Shown here piece by piece: positions 63,979-64,000 of a DNA stretch of 64,000 bases. Under the pieces are notes generated by a model. That model was not told the origin of the DNA. It did no database searches and saw nothing but the letters and a program-made list of their open reading frames with translations. Origin of the DNA: Aquipuribacter nitratireducens (GTDB lineage: Bacteria; Actinomycetota; Actinomycetes; Actinomycetales; JBBAYJ01); assembly GCF_037860835.1 (NCBI RefSeq), contig NZ_JBBEOG010000012.1, forward strand, positions 26,117-90,116, read 5' to 3'. The translations under genes were made by a program, and so were the position numbers. The stretch's first letter is position 1, and each line of letters opens with the position of its first letter.

Positions 63979-64000
63979 GTGTCCGGCGGTGTCCTACTCT
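63979..64000 (-). rRNA. rrf: 5S ribosomal RNA, 3' end only
   Basis: Read on the minus strand, the last bases give AGAGTAGGACACCGCCGGAC, the conserved 3' end of actinobacterial 5S rRNA. The rest lies outside the window, so an rRNA operon runs leftwards towards this end. Confidence 0.85.

Overview
The window is about 64 kb of very GC-rich chromosome with gene families, codon use and gene order typical of Actinomycetota. Supporting signs are an ANTAR protein, DUF3152, DUF3039, DUF2017 and DUF3618 proteins, the CysM/CysO/Mec cysteine route, many GTG starts, and a tmRNA whose tag ends in FQLAA. A Micrococcales- or Kineosporiales-like soil or surface bacterium fits best; genus cannot be fixed by reading alone. 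No gene-free stretch exceeds about 300 bases. No integrase, transposase, phage gene or CRISPR array was seen.

Layout. 1-3217: a TetR regulator (cut by the window edge), a molybdopterin oxidoreductase with a flavin reductase, and an MFS exporter. 3360-16187: a xylan/xylo-oligosaccharide locus split around a LacI repressor. Leftwards run a binding-protein-dependent sugar importer, a GH3 glycosidase and a large secreted GH10 xylanase with several carbohydrate-binding modules. Rightwards run lacI, a CE7 acetyl esterase and an intracellular GH10. A perfect 14-bp palindrome lies between the two halves. 16221-24967: an ANTAR regulator, a YciO-type protein, a PspC protein, a frameshifted alpha/beta hydrolase, a WrbA-like flavodoxin, an EamA transporter, a P-type cation ATPase and a GNAT.

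25019-36617: tRNA-Lys, two membrane proteins, a Phd/PIN toxin-antitoxin pair, a DUF3152 protein, a tightly overlapped DUF3618-DUF427-GroES-like-P450 operon, a CbiMQO cobalt/nickel importer with a nearby Fur-family regulator, a Bcp peroxiredoxin, tRNA-Leu and a SatD-like protein. 36644-37684: a nuclease-like gene flanked by two near-identical 55-bp palindromes; this is the best candidate for an undescribed system. 37699-42612: membrane molybdo-oxidoreductase, CcdA, a TlpA-like lipoprotein and a two-component system.

42692-52251: the conserved actinobacterial cluster rdgB-rph-MBL-murI-cysM-cysO-mec-DUF2017-clpS-nicotinate phosphoribosyltransferase. It is interrupted by a microbial rhodopsin gene and a pyridoxamine-oxidase-fold gene on the other strand. 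CysO is encoded with a cysteine after its C-terminal Gly-Gly. 52262-63333: a helicase with a DUF3039 protein, a ferritin-like protein, YqgE, malic enzyme, two small acidic lipoproteins, a ribokinase-like kinase, an ATP-grasp ligase, an LVIVD-repeat protein, a DUF305 lipoprotein and a diacylglycerol-kinase-like protein. 63388-64000: tmRNA and the 3' end of a 5S rRNA.

Two themes recur. Many genes carry a TAnnnT hexamer 5-8 bases before the start codon, which implies leaderless transcripts. Many operon neighbours overlap by GTGA or ATGA, which implies translational coupling.
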